Source of the DNA: Actinoallomurus liliacearum | Lineage (GTDB): Bacteria > Actinomycetota > Actinomycetes > Streptosporangiales > Streptosporangiaceae | Length of the DNA: 64,000 nt | Assembly (NCBI RefSeq): GCF_039542035.1 | Contig: NZ_BAABHJ010000020.1 | Span: forward strand, 242,816 to 306,815 | Direction of reading: 5' to 3' | Shown: positions 41,874 through 49,814 of the stretch, piece by piece | How the letters are laid out: each line of letters starts with the position of its first letter | Numbering within the stretch: the stretch's first letter is position 1 | The notes under the pieces: generated by a model | Databases searched by the model: none | The model's input: the letters and a program-made list of their open reading frames with translations, nothing else | What the model was told of the DNA's origin: nothing | Program-made: the position numbers and the translations under genes

Positions 41874-42970
41874 AGCTCGCCGGAGTGGAGCTGCGGCGGA
41901 TCCGGATGCCCCTCGTGACGCCGTTCCGCACGTCCTTCGGAACGGACATCGACCGGGAGGTCCTGCTCGTCCGGGTGTTCGGCGACGAGGTCGAGGGCTG
42001 GGGTGAGTGCGTCGCCGCCGCGGACCCGCTGTACTCCGCCGAGTACGTGAACGGCGACGAGCAGGTCATCCGCGACTTCCTGCTGCCCCGGCTGCCCGCG
42101 GACGTCACCGCCCGCGGCCTCGGCGCGGCGTTCGAACCGGTCCGGGGCCACCCGATGGCGAAGGCCGCCGTCGAGATGGCGGTGCTGGACGCCGAGCTGC
42201 GCCTGTCGGGGATGTCGTACGCGGCGTACCTGGGGGCGACGCGGACACGGGTGCCGGCCGGGGTCTCCGTCGGGATCATGGACTCGATCCCCGAGCTGCT
42301 CGACGCCGTGGCCGCCTACCTCGAACAGGGATACGCGCGGATCAAGCTGAAGATCGAGCCGGAGTGGGACCTGGAGCCGGTGCGCGCGGTGCGCGAGCGG
42401 TTCGGCGACATCCTCCTGCAGGTGGACGCCAACGCCGCGTACCGCCGGGCGGACCTGCGGCACCTCGCGGCGCTGGACCCCTTCGAGCTGCTGCTGATCG
42501 AGCAGCCGCTGCCCGAGGACGACCTGCTCGGGCACGCGCGGCTCGCCCGGGCGCTGACCACCCCGATCTGCCTCGACGAGTCCATCGTCTCGGCGCGGGC
42601 CGCCGCCGACGCCATCACCCTGGGCGCGTGTTCGATCGTCAACGTGAAGGCGGGCCGCGTCGGCGGCTACCTGGAGGCCCGGCGGATCCACGACCTGTGC
42701 GCGGCCCACGGCGTTCCGGTCTGGTGCGGCGGGATGCTGGAGACCGGGCTGGGCCGGGCCGCCAACCTGGCGTTCGCGGCCCTGCCCGGCTGCACGCTGC
42801 CGGGTGACGTCTCGGCGTCCGACCGGTACTACACGCGCGACATCACCGAGCCGTTCCGGCTGGCGGACGGGCTGATGAGCGTGCCGTCCGGGCCGGGGCT
42901 CGGCGTGGCCCCTCTGCGGGACGTCCTGCACGAGTTCACCGAGCGGACCGACGTCGTACGGCTCCCCTAG
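41870..42970 (+). CDS. o-Succinylbenzoate synthase / N-acylamino acid racemase family (enolase superfamily)
   Basis: A 366-aa enzyme of the MLE subgroup: cap MPLVTPFRTSFGT, KxK (RIKLKIEPEWD), metal ligands in QVDANAAYRR, IEQPL and LDESI, a second lysine in VNVKAGRVGGY and the C-terminal GGMLETGLGRAANLAFAAL. MenC and N-succinylamino-acid racemase share this sequence, but the coupled GNAT and absence of other menaquinone genes favour racemase (D- to L-amino acid conversion). Its TAG shares bases with the convergent dioxygenase stop (CTAG). Confidence 0.88.
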   Translation: MKLAGVELRRIRMPLVTPFRTSFGTDIDREVLLVRVFGDEVEGWGECVAAADPLYSAEYVNGDEQVIRDFLLPRLPADVTARGLGAAFEPVRGHPMAKAAVEMAVLDAELRLSGMSYAAYLGATRTRVPAGVSVGIMDSIPELLDAVAAYLEQGYARIKLKIEPEWDLEPVRAVRERFGDILLQVDANAAYRRADLRHLAALDPFELLLIEQPLPEDDLLGHARLARALTTPICLDESIVSARAAADAITLGACSIVNVKAGRVGGYLEARRIHDLCAAHGVPVWCGGMLETGLGRAANLAFAALPGCTLPGDVSASDRYYTRDITEPFRLADGLMSVPSGPGLGVAPLRDVLHEFTERTDVVRLP

Positions 42971-43503
42971 TCCAGTACGGGCAGGTCGTAACAGCGCCGC
43001 ACGCTGGACTCGACGCGGGAGATGTCCGTGCCGTAGATGTGCAGGGAGATCGCGATGCCGTCGCCGGAGTTCCGCACGCGGTGGATGTCGCCGGGCGGCG
43101 CGAAGCCGCTGACCTCGCCGACGTGGTTGTCGTTGTCCCCCACGCGGACCAGGTGGTCGTCCCGCTGCACGTAGAGCTCCTCGTGCTCCACGCCCTGCAG
43201 CACGCCGAAGACGCACCAGGTGACGTGGTCGTGGATCGGCGTCACCTGCCCGGGCCGCCACACGAGCCCGACCAGGGAGAAGGTGCCGCCGGGCTCGACG
43301 TACAGCGTGTGGCTGACGTACCGGTCGGGGTCGCCCAGCCGCTCCTCGGCGGTCAGCATGTCCGGCGTGGGCATGTGGTGCCGCAGCGCGTCCGCGACCA
43401 GCCGCGCCGTCTCCCGCCAGTCGGCGTGGCGGCCCACGGCGGCGCGCACCCCCGCCACCAGATCCTCCAGGCCAGGGCGCACGGTCTCCAGAACGACGGT
43501 CAT
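42967..43503 (-). CDS. Cysteine dioxygenase family protein
   Basis: A 178-aa cupin of the thiol dioxygenase type. Iron ligands are H91 and H93 (PIHDHVTWCVFGVLQGVEHEELY) and H141 (PPGDIHRVRN). It would oxidise cysteine (or 3-mercaptopropionate) to the sulfinate. GGAGGAGG precedes the ATG at 43503. It is divergent from a LysR gene that probably regulates it. Confidence 0.9.
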   Translation of the reverse strand: MTVVLETVRPGLEDLVAGVRAAVGRHADWRETARLVADALRHHMPTPDMLTAEERLGDPDRYVSHTLYVEPGGTFSLVGLVWRPGQVTPIHDHVTWCVFGVLQGVEHEELYVQRDDHLVRVGDNDNHVGEVSGFAPPGDIHRVRNSGDGIAISLHIYGTDISRVESSVRRCYDLPVLD

Positions 43504-43590
43504 ATCGGCCACCTCCTCCTGTCCAGGCTGCCGGAGGACGCACTCATCGGTCCAATGCCAATGCCCGGCCGCTCCCATAGACAGGGTCGA

Positions 43591-43596
43591 TATATT
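43591..43596 (+). promoter_or_regulatory. -10 element (TATATT), probable leaderless promoter
   Basis: TATATT, 6 nt (GGCCGC), then ATG at 43603, without Shine-Dalgarno. Repeated ATTGG half-sites (CCAATGCCAATG, 43552-43563) in the same spacer may be LysR contacts. Confidence 0.55.
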
Positions 43597-43602
43597 GGCC
43601 GC

Positions 43603-44520
43603 ATGCTGGACGTTTCCCGGCTCCGGGTGCTGGTCGCGGTGGCCCGTACGGGCTCGGTCACGGCCGCCGCGAAGGAGCTGCACTACTCCCAACCCTCGGT
43701 CAGCCACCACCTCGCGCGTCTGGAGGCCGAGACCGGCGCCAAGCTCGTGCAGCGCGTCGGCCGCGGCATCCGCCTCACCGACGCGGGCCGGACGCTCGCC
43801 GAGCGGGGCGCGGAGATCCTCGGCAGGCTCGACGCGGCCGAGGCCGAACTGTCCGCCCACGTCGGGCTCGACCAGGGCCGGGTACGCCTGGCCGCGTTCC
43901 CCTCGGCGCTCGGCACGTTCGTCCCCCGGGCCGCGTCGCTGCTGGCCGAGCGCCATCCCGGCCTCCGGGTGAGCCTCACCGAGGCCGAGCCGCCCGAGGC
44001 CGTCCGCATGCTCCGCGCCGGCTACGTCGACGTGGCGGTGATCTTCCGGTACGACCCCGGCGCCGAGGAGGACGACGTCCGCACGTGGCGGCTGCTGGAC
44101 GAGCCGAGCCACCTGGTGACGGCCGAGGCGGCCGAGCCGGACCTGGCGGCGTACGCCGACGCCGAGTGGATCGCCGGCTGCGACCGCTGCCGCCTGCACC
44201 TGCTCGAGATGTGCGAACGGGCGGGGTTCAGTCCTCGCATCTCGTTCACCACCGACGACTTCGTGGCCGTCCAGGCGCTCGTCGCGGCCGGTCTCGGGGT
44301 GACGGCGCTGCCGGCGCTGACGCTGCGGGCGGCCCGCAACCCGGACGTGTGCACCGTCGCGCTGCCCGGCTCGACCCGGTACGTCCTCGCCGCCACGTAC
44401 GGCGAGCCACCCGAGCCCCCGGCCACCGCCGCCCTCCTCGACGCACTCCGCGAGACCACCGCGCCCGCCGGTACGGCCGGCGCGGACCTGCTCAGTCCAG
44501 CCCCTTCACCCGCTCGATGA
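43603..44520 (+). CDS. LysR-family transcriptional regulator
   Basis: A 305-aa LTTR. The HTH is in residues 3-62 (LRVLVAVARTGSVTAAAKELHYSQPSVSHHLARLEAETGAKLVQR), and the effector domain holds a CDRC-type cysteine pair that might sense sulfur or redox state, which would suit control of the divergent cysteine dioxygenase (inference). The start is at 43603, and the long in-frame upstream extension is antisense to the dioxygenase. Its 3' end overlaps the convergent MarR gene by 29 bp. Confidence 0.9.
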   Translation: MLDVSRLRVLVAVARTGSVTAAAKELHYSQPSVSHHLARLEAETGAKLVQRVGRGIRLTDAGRTLAERGAEILGRLDAAEAELSAHVGLDQGRVRLAAFPSALGTFVPRAASLLAERHPGLRVSLTEAEPPEAVRMLRAGYVDVAVIFRYDPGAEEDDVRTWRLLDEPSHLVTAEAAEPDLAAYADAEWIAGCDRCRLHLLEMCERAGFSPRISFTTDDFVAVQALVAAGLGVTALPALTLRAARNPDVCTVALPGSTRYVLAATYGEPPEPPATAALLDALRETTAPAGTAGADLLSPAPSPAR

Positions 44521-44968
44521 CGCCGGGCGAGATCTCGGTGTTGTTGCGGGTGAGGTAGCGGATCAGGACCCGCAGCTCCTCGTCGGTGTAGTCGGCCATC
44601 GCCTTCTCGTACATCTCGGCCACGGGCAGGAACCGCCGGCCGAGCTCGGTGATCGGACCGTCCTGCAGCGCCTCGACGATGACCCGCCGCCGGTCCTGGT
44701 CGTCCCGGCGGCGCCGCACCATCCCGGCCCGCTCCAGCCGGTCGATCACGGCGGTGATGGCCCCGCCGGTGGTGAGGAACATGGCGTCCGCGAGCTGTCC
44801 CGGCGTCATCGGACCGCGCAGTTGCAGCAGGTTGATGCACTGCATGTCGGTGACGTTGATGCCCGACCGGCTGGCGATGGCGTTGTGCAGCAGCACCGTC
44901 CACACGGTGCTCACCCGGGCCTGATGGCTCAGCTCCGCTATGAGCTCCGCACGCTCGGACGACGCCAT
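44492..44968 (-). CDS. MarR-family transcriptional regulator
   Basis: A 158-aa MarR protein: helical N-terminus, winged HTH (MTPGQLADAMFLTTGGAITAVIDRLERAGMVRRRRDDQDRRRVIV). GTGAGG precedes the ATG. Upstream, a palindrome at 44997-45011 covers a -10-like TAAATG, suggesting autoregulation. It lies downstream of, and co-directional with, the FadD-thiolase gene block and may regulate it. Confidence 0.92.
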   Translation of the reverse strand: MASSERAELIAELSHQARVSTVWTVLLHNAIASRSGINVTDMQCINLLQLRGPMTPGQLADAMFLTTGGAITAVIDRLERAGMVRRRRDDQDRRRVIVEALQDGPITELGRRFLPVAEMYEKAMADYTDEELRVLIRYLTRNNTEISPGVIERVKGLD

Positions 44969-44996
44969 CGAACCTCACTTCCGGCCGGCTCAGGAC

Positions 44997-45011
44997 GCTC
45001 TCATTTAGAGC
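44997..45011. promoter_or_regulatory. Palindrome over the MarR promoter
   Basis: GCTCT-N5-AGAGC, with TAAATG inside it on the minus strand as a likely -10, about 34 nt before the marR ATG. Candidate autoregulatory MarR operator. Confidence 0.45.
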
Positions 45012-45068
45012 TTTCCTCGCTCATTCTATCCGTGGCCAGGGAAGTTCCGAGTGTCGACGCGACCGATC

Positions 45069-46658
45069 TCATGGTCTGGCGGCGCGCTCGGCGATCTGTT
45101 TGGCCCAGCGGTAGTCGGCCTTGCCGGCCGGGGAGCGCTGCATCTCCGGGACGAAGGCGTACGTCCGGGGGACCTTGTAGCCGGACAGGACGCCGCGGCA
45201 GTGGGCGTCGAGGTCGGCCACGGCCGGCGGCTCGCCGTACGGCTGGACGACGGCGGCGACGCGGCTGCCGAACCGCTCGTCGGGGATGCCGGTGACCAGC
45301 GCGTCGAAGACCGCGGGGTGGCGTTTGAGGACCGCCTCGATCTCCTCGGGGTAGACCTTCTCCCCGCCGGTGTTGATGCACTGCGAGCCCCGGCCGAAGA
45401 TCGCGATCGTGCCGTCCGCCTCGACCGTCGCGATGTCCCCGGTGAGCAGCCAGCGCACCCCGTCGACCTCGACGAACGTCTTCGCCGTCTTCGCGGGGTC
45501 GTTGTAGTAGCCGAAGGCGATGTGGCCGCTCTTGGCGACCTGCCCGATCACGCCAGAGCCCGGCTCGACCTCCTTCAGCGCGTCGTCCAGCACCCGCAGC
45601 CGCGGGTTGTTCGGCCGGTAGCGCATGCCCGACTCCGGGGAGGACCCCTCGACGCCGGACGCGGTGTAGCCCGACTCCGAGGATCCGAAGTTGTCGAGGA
45701 TCATCACGTTCGGCAGGAGCTCCTGCAGCCGGTCCCGTACGGCGCCCGACAGGATCGCCCCGGTGGAGCTGAGCACGCCGAAGGAGCTCAGGTCATGCGA
45801 TCCGGCCGCGATGGCGTCGGCGAGCGGCCGGGCCATCGCGTCGCCGGTGATGTTGATCGTGAAGACCTTCTCGGCCTCAATCGCCTGCAGCACTTCCACG
45901 GCGTCGAAGCGGCGCGTGTAGACGATCGTCGCGCCCATCCACCAGCCGATGAACGTGGCCATCTGCGCGGCGCCGTGCATGAGCGGCGCGGCCGCCATCA
46001 TCACGAGCGGCCCGGAGCCCTTGGCGGCCTCGATCACCTCATCGGGAGTCTTCCGCGGCTCGCCGTACGGGTTGCCGCCGCCGAACGCCATGAACAGGTC
46101 CTCGCACCGCCACATCACGCCCTTGGGCATGCCGGTCGTGCCGCCCGTGTAGATGATGTAGACGTCCTGGCCGGACCGCTCCGGGAGGTCCCGCGCGGCC
46201 GGCGACTCCGCCAGGGCGTCGCGGTAGGACACGGCGTGCGGGGACTCCCCGCCGACGACGATCCGGTGCCGCAGCGACGGCACCCGGGACGCCACCGCCT
46301 CGACCCGGTCCTCGAACTCCGCGTCGTACACCAGCGCCACCAGGTCGGCGTCGGAGTAGAGGTACTCCAGCTCCGCCTCGACGTACCGGTAGTTGACGTT
46401 GACCGGCACGGCGCGGACCTTGAGCGCGGCGAGCAGCGCCGCCACGTACTCCACGCCGTTGTACAGCTGGATCCCGACGTGCCCGCCGGGCTCGACGCCC
46501 GCCGCGCGCAGGTGACGCGCCAGCCGGTCCGCCTCGTCGTCCAGCTCGGCGTACGTCCGGCGCTCCGTGCCACCGGCCGCGTCGAAGACGACGACGGCGG
46601 TGCGCTCGCCGATCGCGTCCGCGAGTCCTTCGAACAGGTCGGCGTGGTTGAACTCCAT
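45069..46658 (-). CDS. Acyl-CoA synthetase (FadD, ANL superfamily)
   Basis: A 529-aa adenylate-forming ligase: YTGGTTGMPKG (P-loop), FGSSESGYT (A5), GRGSQCINTGGEKVYPEEIE (A8 hinge) and the C-terminal catalytic lysine in SPAGKADYRW. The general form resembles steroid side-chain ligases such as FadD19/FadD17. Start 46658 with GGAGG upstream. It is the last gene of a five-gene minus-strand operon starting at 51354. Confidence 0.92.
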   Translation of the reverse strand: MEFNHADLFEGLADAIGERTAVVVFDAAGGTERRTYAELDDEADRLARHLRAAGVEPGGHVGIQLYNGVEYVAALLAALKVRAVPVNVNYRYVEAELEYLYSDADLVALVYDAEFEDRVEAVASRVPSLRHRIVVGGESPHAVSYRDALAESPAARDLPERSGQDVYIIYTGGTTGMPKGVMWRCEDLFMAFGGGNPYGEPRKTPDEVIEAAKGSGPLVMMAAAPLMHGAAQMATFIGWWMGATIVYTRRFDAVEVLQAIEAEKVFTINITGDAMARPLADAIAAGSHDLSSFGVLSSTGAILSGAVRDRLQELLPNVMILDNFGSSESGYTASGVEGSSPESGMRYRPNNPRLRVLDDALKEVEPGSGVIGQVAKSGHIAFGYYNDPAKTAKTFVEVDGVRWLLTGDIATVEADGTIAIFGRGSQCINTGGEKVYPEEIEAVLKRHPAVFDALVTGIPDERFGSRVAAVVQPYGEPPAVADLDAHCRGVLSGYKVPRTYAFVPEMQRSPAGKADYRWAKQIAERAARP

Positions 46659-46687
46659 CGCGGGCCTCCGTAGGGCCGGTCCGGGTG

Positions 46688-47845
46688 TCAGGGTCGGTCG
46701 GAGCCGACGACCCACATCGCGTAGAACTGCGCGCCGCCGCCGTACGCGTGTCCGAGGGCCTTGCGCGCGCCCTCGACCTGGTGCTCGCCGGCCAGCCCGC
46801 GTACCTGCAAGGCCGCCTCGGCGAAGCGGATGAGACCGGACGCGCCGATCGGGTTGGACGACAGCACGCCGCCCGAGGCGTTCCAGGGGATGTCGCCGTC
46901 GAGGGCGGTCGCGCCGCTCTCGGTGAGCTTCCAGCCCTCGCCGTCGCCACAGAAGCCGAGGTTCTCCAGCCACATCGGCTCGTACCAGGAGAACGGGACG
47001 TACACCTCGGCGCAGTCCAGTTCGCGGCGCGGGTCCGTGATGCCCGCCTGCCGGTACACGTCGGCGGCGCAGTCCTTGCCCGCCTGCGGGCTCACGGTGT
47101 CCCGGCCCGCGAAGAAGATCGGTTCTGAGCGCATGGCGGTGCCGTGCACCCAGGCGGGCGGGTTCGGGGCCCGCCGGGCGGCGTCCTCGGAGGCGAGCAC
47201 CATCGCGGCCGCGCCGTCGCTGGACGGGCAGGTCTCGAGGTAGCGGATCGGCTCCCACAGCATCGGCGTCGACTCGACCATCTCGCGGGAGATGCCGGGG
47301 ATGCGCAGGTGGGCGTAGGGGTTCTTCAGGGCGTTCTGCCGGTCCTTGACCGCGACGAGCGTGCCGATGTGGTCGGGCGCGCCGGTCCGCCGCATGTACG
47401 CGCGGATGTGCGGGGCGAAGTAGCCGCCCGCCCCCACGACGATCGTCGGCGACAGCGGCGGGTGCGTGGACAGCGCCCAGGTCGCGTTCGACTCGGACTG
47501 CTTCTCCCAGGCGACGACGAGCACGCGGTCGTGCACGCCGGCCTGCACGAGGCTCGCCGCGACGAGGGCGGTGGACCCGCCGACCGACCCGGCGGTGTGC
47601 ACGCGGATCATCGGCTTGCCGCGCGCGCCGAGCGCGTCCGCGAGGTACGCCTCCGGCATCATGACGCCCTCGAACAGGTCGGGCGCCTTGCCGATGACGA
47701 CCGCGTCGATGTCCTTCCACGTCAGCCCGGCGTCCTCGAGGGCGCGCAGCGCCGCCTCTCGTACGAGCCCGGCGATGGACACGTCGGTGCGCTTGGTGCG
47801 GTACTTGGTCTGGCCGACCCCGATCACCGCGCAGGCGTTTCCCAT
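46688..47845 (-). CDS. Thiolase-like lipid-transfer protein (Ltp)
   Basis: A 385-aa thiolase-fold protein (AVIGVGQTKYRTKRTD, HTAGSVGGSTALVAASLV, CPSSDGAAAMVLAS, WNASGGVLSSNPIGASGLIRF, HAYGGGAQFYAMWVVG). The thiolase Cys position reads Ala-Gly-Ser, as in many aldolase-type Ltp proteins, so thiolysis is unlikely. Start: ATG 47845 has GGAGG at 7 nt. ATG 47851 would overlap the previous stop (ATGA) but has no room for a ribosome site. Probable partner of the next thiolase-like protein and the DUF35 protein. Confidence 0.88.
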   Translation of the reverse strand: MGNACAVIGVGQTKYRTKRTDVSIAGLVREAALRALEDAGLTWKDIDAVVIGKAPDLFEGVMMPEAYLADALGARGKPMIRVHTAGSVGGSTALVAASLVQAGVHDRVLVVAWEKQSESNATWALSTHPPLSPTIVVGAGGYFAPHIRAYMRRTGAPDHIGTLVAVKDRQNALKNPYAHLRIPGISREMVESTPMLWEPIRYLETCPSSDGAAAMVLASEDAARRAPNPPAWVHGTAMRSEPIFFAGRDTVSPQAGKDCAADVYRQAGITDPRRELDCAEVYVPFSWYEPMWLENLGFCGDGEGWKLTESGATALDGDIPWNASGGVLSSNPIGASGLIRFAEAALQVRGLAGEHQVEGARKALGHAYGGGAQFYAMWVVGSDRP

Positions 47846-47847
47846 CC

Positions 47848-48873
47848 TCATGCCTCCAGGACGCAGACGAGGTTGTGCTGCAGGCACGGCCCGGACGCCG
47901 CGTGCCCGAGCGTGCGGCGGGCATCGCCGCGGTGGATCCACGACGCGGCCTCGCCGACGCGGATGAGGCCGGTGGCCATGACGGGGTTCGCGGCCAGCGG
48001 TCCGCCGGACGGGTTGACGCGCACGTCGTCGGCCAGGCCGATCGCCTCCCGGAGGATCGGCTCCTCGTGGCTGAACTGCGCGTGCAGCTCGGCCACCTCG
48101 ACGTCGCGCGCGCCCGCCTTCGCGGCGGCCAGCGCGGCCGACTCCGAGCGGCTCAGGTCGCGGACGCCGAGGGAGTGCGCCTCGATCCGGTGGTCGATGC
48201 CGCGGATCCAGGCCGGGCGCTCGATCAGCTCCCGGGCGCGGTCGCCGGCGGCCAGCACGACCGCCGCCGCACCGTCGGTGATCGGCGCGCAGTCGTGCGG
48301 CCGCAGCGGCGCGACCTCGTAGCCCTCGTCCGCCGGGTCGGGCAGGTCGAGGGCGTACGGGTTGGCGCGCCCGGCCTCGCGGGACCGGGCGGCCACGGCG
48401 CGCAGGTCGTCCTCCTTGTGCCCGGCGTCCAGGAACGCGCGGGCCTGCAGTGCGGCGAGCGACACCTGGTCGGGGCCGAGCGGCGCCAGGTAGTACGGGT
48501 CGAGCTGCAACGTCATGATCTCCCGCAGCGATCCCTGGGAGGACTTGCCGAAGCCGTACACCAGCGCGGTGTCGACGTCGCCGTGCTGCAGGCGGACCCA
48601 CGCCTCGTACAGCGCCCACGCGCCGTCCATCTCGACGTGGCTCTCCGAGATCGGCGGCCAGGCCCCGACCGTGTCCAGCGCGGACACGAACGAGAACGGC
48701 GCCCCGGCGAGGTAGTCCAGCGAGCCGGAGCACGTGAACCCGAAGCGGTTCAGCCCGGTGGCCTGCTTGATCTCGGTGATGACGGGTGCGAGCAGCTCGA
48801 CCTCGGTCAGCCCGGCGTCCTCGCCCGTGTGCTTCGTCTGCGCGAACGCGACGACCGCGACGCCCCTCGTCAC
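47848..48873 (-). CDS. Thiolase-like lipid-transfer protein, short type
   Basis: A 341-aa thiolase-fold protein (VAVVAFAQTKHTGEDAG, PITDGAAAVVLAAGDRA, NPSGGPLAANPVMATGLIRVGEAA, LGHAASGPCLQHNLVCVLE). It is shorter than its neighbour and also lacks a clear catalytic Cys in the N-terminal half (TCSGSLDYLAGAP is the nearest). GTG start with AAGGAG and GTGA overlap with the DUF35 stop. Ltp pairs like this often form a heteromeric complex with a DUF35 subunit. Confidence 0.87.
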   Translation of the reverse strand: MTRGVAVVAFAQTKHTGEDAGLTEVELLAPVITEIKQATGLNRFGFTCSGSLDYLAGAPFSFVSALDTVGAWPPISESHVEMDGAWALYEAWVRLQHGDVDTALVYGFGKSSQGSLREIMTLQLDPYYLAPLGPDQVSLAALQARAFLDAGHKEDDLRAVAARSREAGRANPYALDLPDPADEGYEVAPLRPHDCAPITDGAAAVVLAAGDRARELIERPAWIRGIDHRIEAHSLGVRDLSRSESAALAAAKAGARDVEVAELHAQFSHEEPILREAIGLADDVRVNPSGGPLAANPVMATGLIRVGEAASWIHRGDARRTLGHAASGPCLQHNLVCVLEA

Positions 48874-49814
48874 AGGTACTCCTTGATGTCGTCGAAGGGG
48901 ACGTCGGGCTCGCCGGTGGGTTCGAACCACTTGATGTTCTCCATGGTCCGGCCCCACTCCTCGCGCGGCTTCCAGGCCGCCTTGACCCGCATGCCCATCC
49001 GCACCCGGTCGGCCGGGATGCCGGCGACCAGCGCGAGCAGGGAGATGTCGGAGCCGTCGAGCAGGATGTACGCCGAGACGAACGGCACCTGCGGGGCGCG
49101 CGGGTCCGGGATGTTGTTCACCGCGAACGTCGTGACCGTGCCGGTGCCGGCCACCTCCACCTCTTCGGTCGTGGGCACGCCGTCGACCGGGCACAGCCCG
49201 CGCATCGGCACGTAGACCTTGCCGCAGACGTCGCAGCGGTGGCCGAGGAGGCGGCCCTCCGACACCCCGTCGAGGAACCTGGTCAGCGCCCGGCCCGCGT
49301 TCAGGCGGTACTCCGCCCGGCTCGGCGCCGTGATCATCGTGACGTCGGGCCGGAAGCACTCGATGTCCCGGATCGACCCGGTCCGCTCCGCCCGGAACCT
49401 CGGCCGTACGCGCATGCCGGTGCGCAGGGACTTCGGCGGGTCGGCGCCCGGTTCGAACGTCCCCATGTCGAGGGCGTGCAGGAGGGCGGTGTCGGCGCCG
49501 TCGGGCCGGATCAGCGCCCAGGCGAACGGCCGGTCCAGGGGGTGGACCGCGCGCGGCCGCGACACCCACGACCAGGACGTCACCGTGCCGCCGGGCCCGA
49601 CCTCGACGTACTCGTCCGTGACCGCCTCGCCGTCCGCGTCGTACTCGGCCGGCGGGAACAGCACCCCGCCGGAGGCCGTACGGACCCCGACGAGGCGGCC
49701 GTCGCGCAGTTCGGTGAGGAACCGGCCGATCACCGGGCCGACCGACCGGGTGTAGCCGCCGGGGAACTCCAGGGCGTGGTCGGCGACCAGCGGTTCCGGG
49801 GGCTCAGATGGCAT
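48870..49814 (-). CDS. Tandem OB-fold (double DUF35) protein
   Basis: A 314-aa protein made of two DUF35 units. The first (about 20-155) keeps the OB fold (GTVTSWSWVSRPRAVHPLDRPFAWALI) but has no zinc cysteines (GVLFPPAEYDADG). The second (about 175-300) has an intact ribbon, HRCDVCGKVYVPMRGLCPVDG, before GTVTTFAVNNIPDPRAPQVPFVSAYI. Acyl-CoA binding subunit for the two Ltp proteins encoded next. The ATG overlaps the FadD gene end by 11 bp. Confidence 0.88.
   Translation of the reverse strand: MPSEPPEPLVADHALEFPGGYTRSVGPVIGRFLTELRDGRLVGVRTASGGVLFPPAEYDADGEAVTDEYVEVGPGGTVTSWSWVSRPRAVHPLDRPFAWALIRPDGADTALLHALDMGTFEPGADPPKSLRTGMRVRPRFRAERTGSIRDIECFRPDVTMITAPSRAEYRLNAGRALTRFLDGVSEGRLLGHRCDVCGKVYVPMRGLCPVDGVPTTEEVEVAGTGTVTTFAVNNIPDPRAPQVPFVSAYILLDGSDISLLALVAGIPADRVRMGMRVKAAWKPREEWGRTMENIKWFEPTGEPDVPFDDIKEYL

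Noticed and set aside
43039..43602. N-terminal extension of the second LysR gene
   Set aside because: It is antisense to the cysteine dioxygenase gene. The HTH begins right after the ATG at 43603, which has TATATT six bases upstream.
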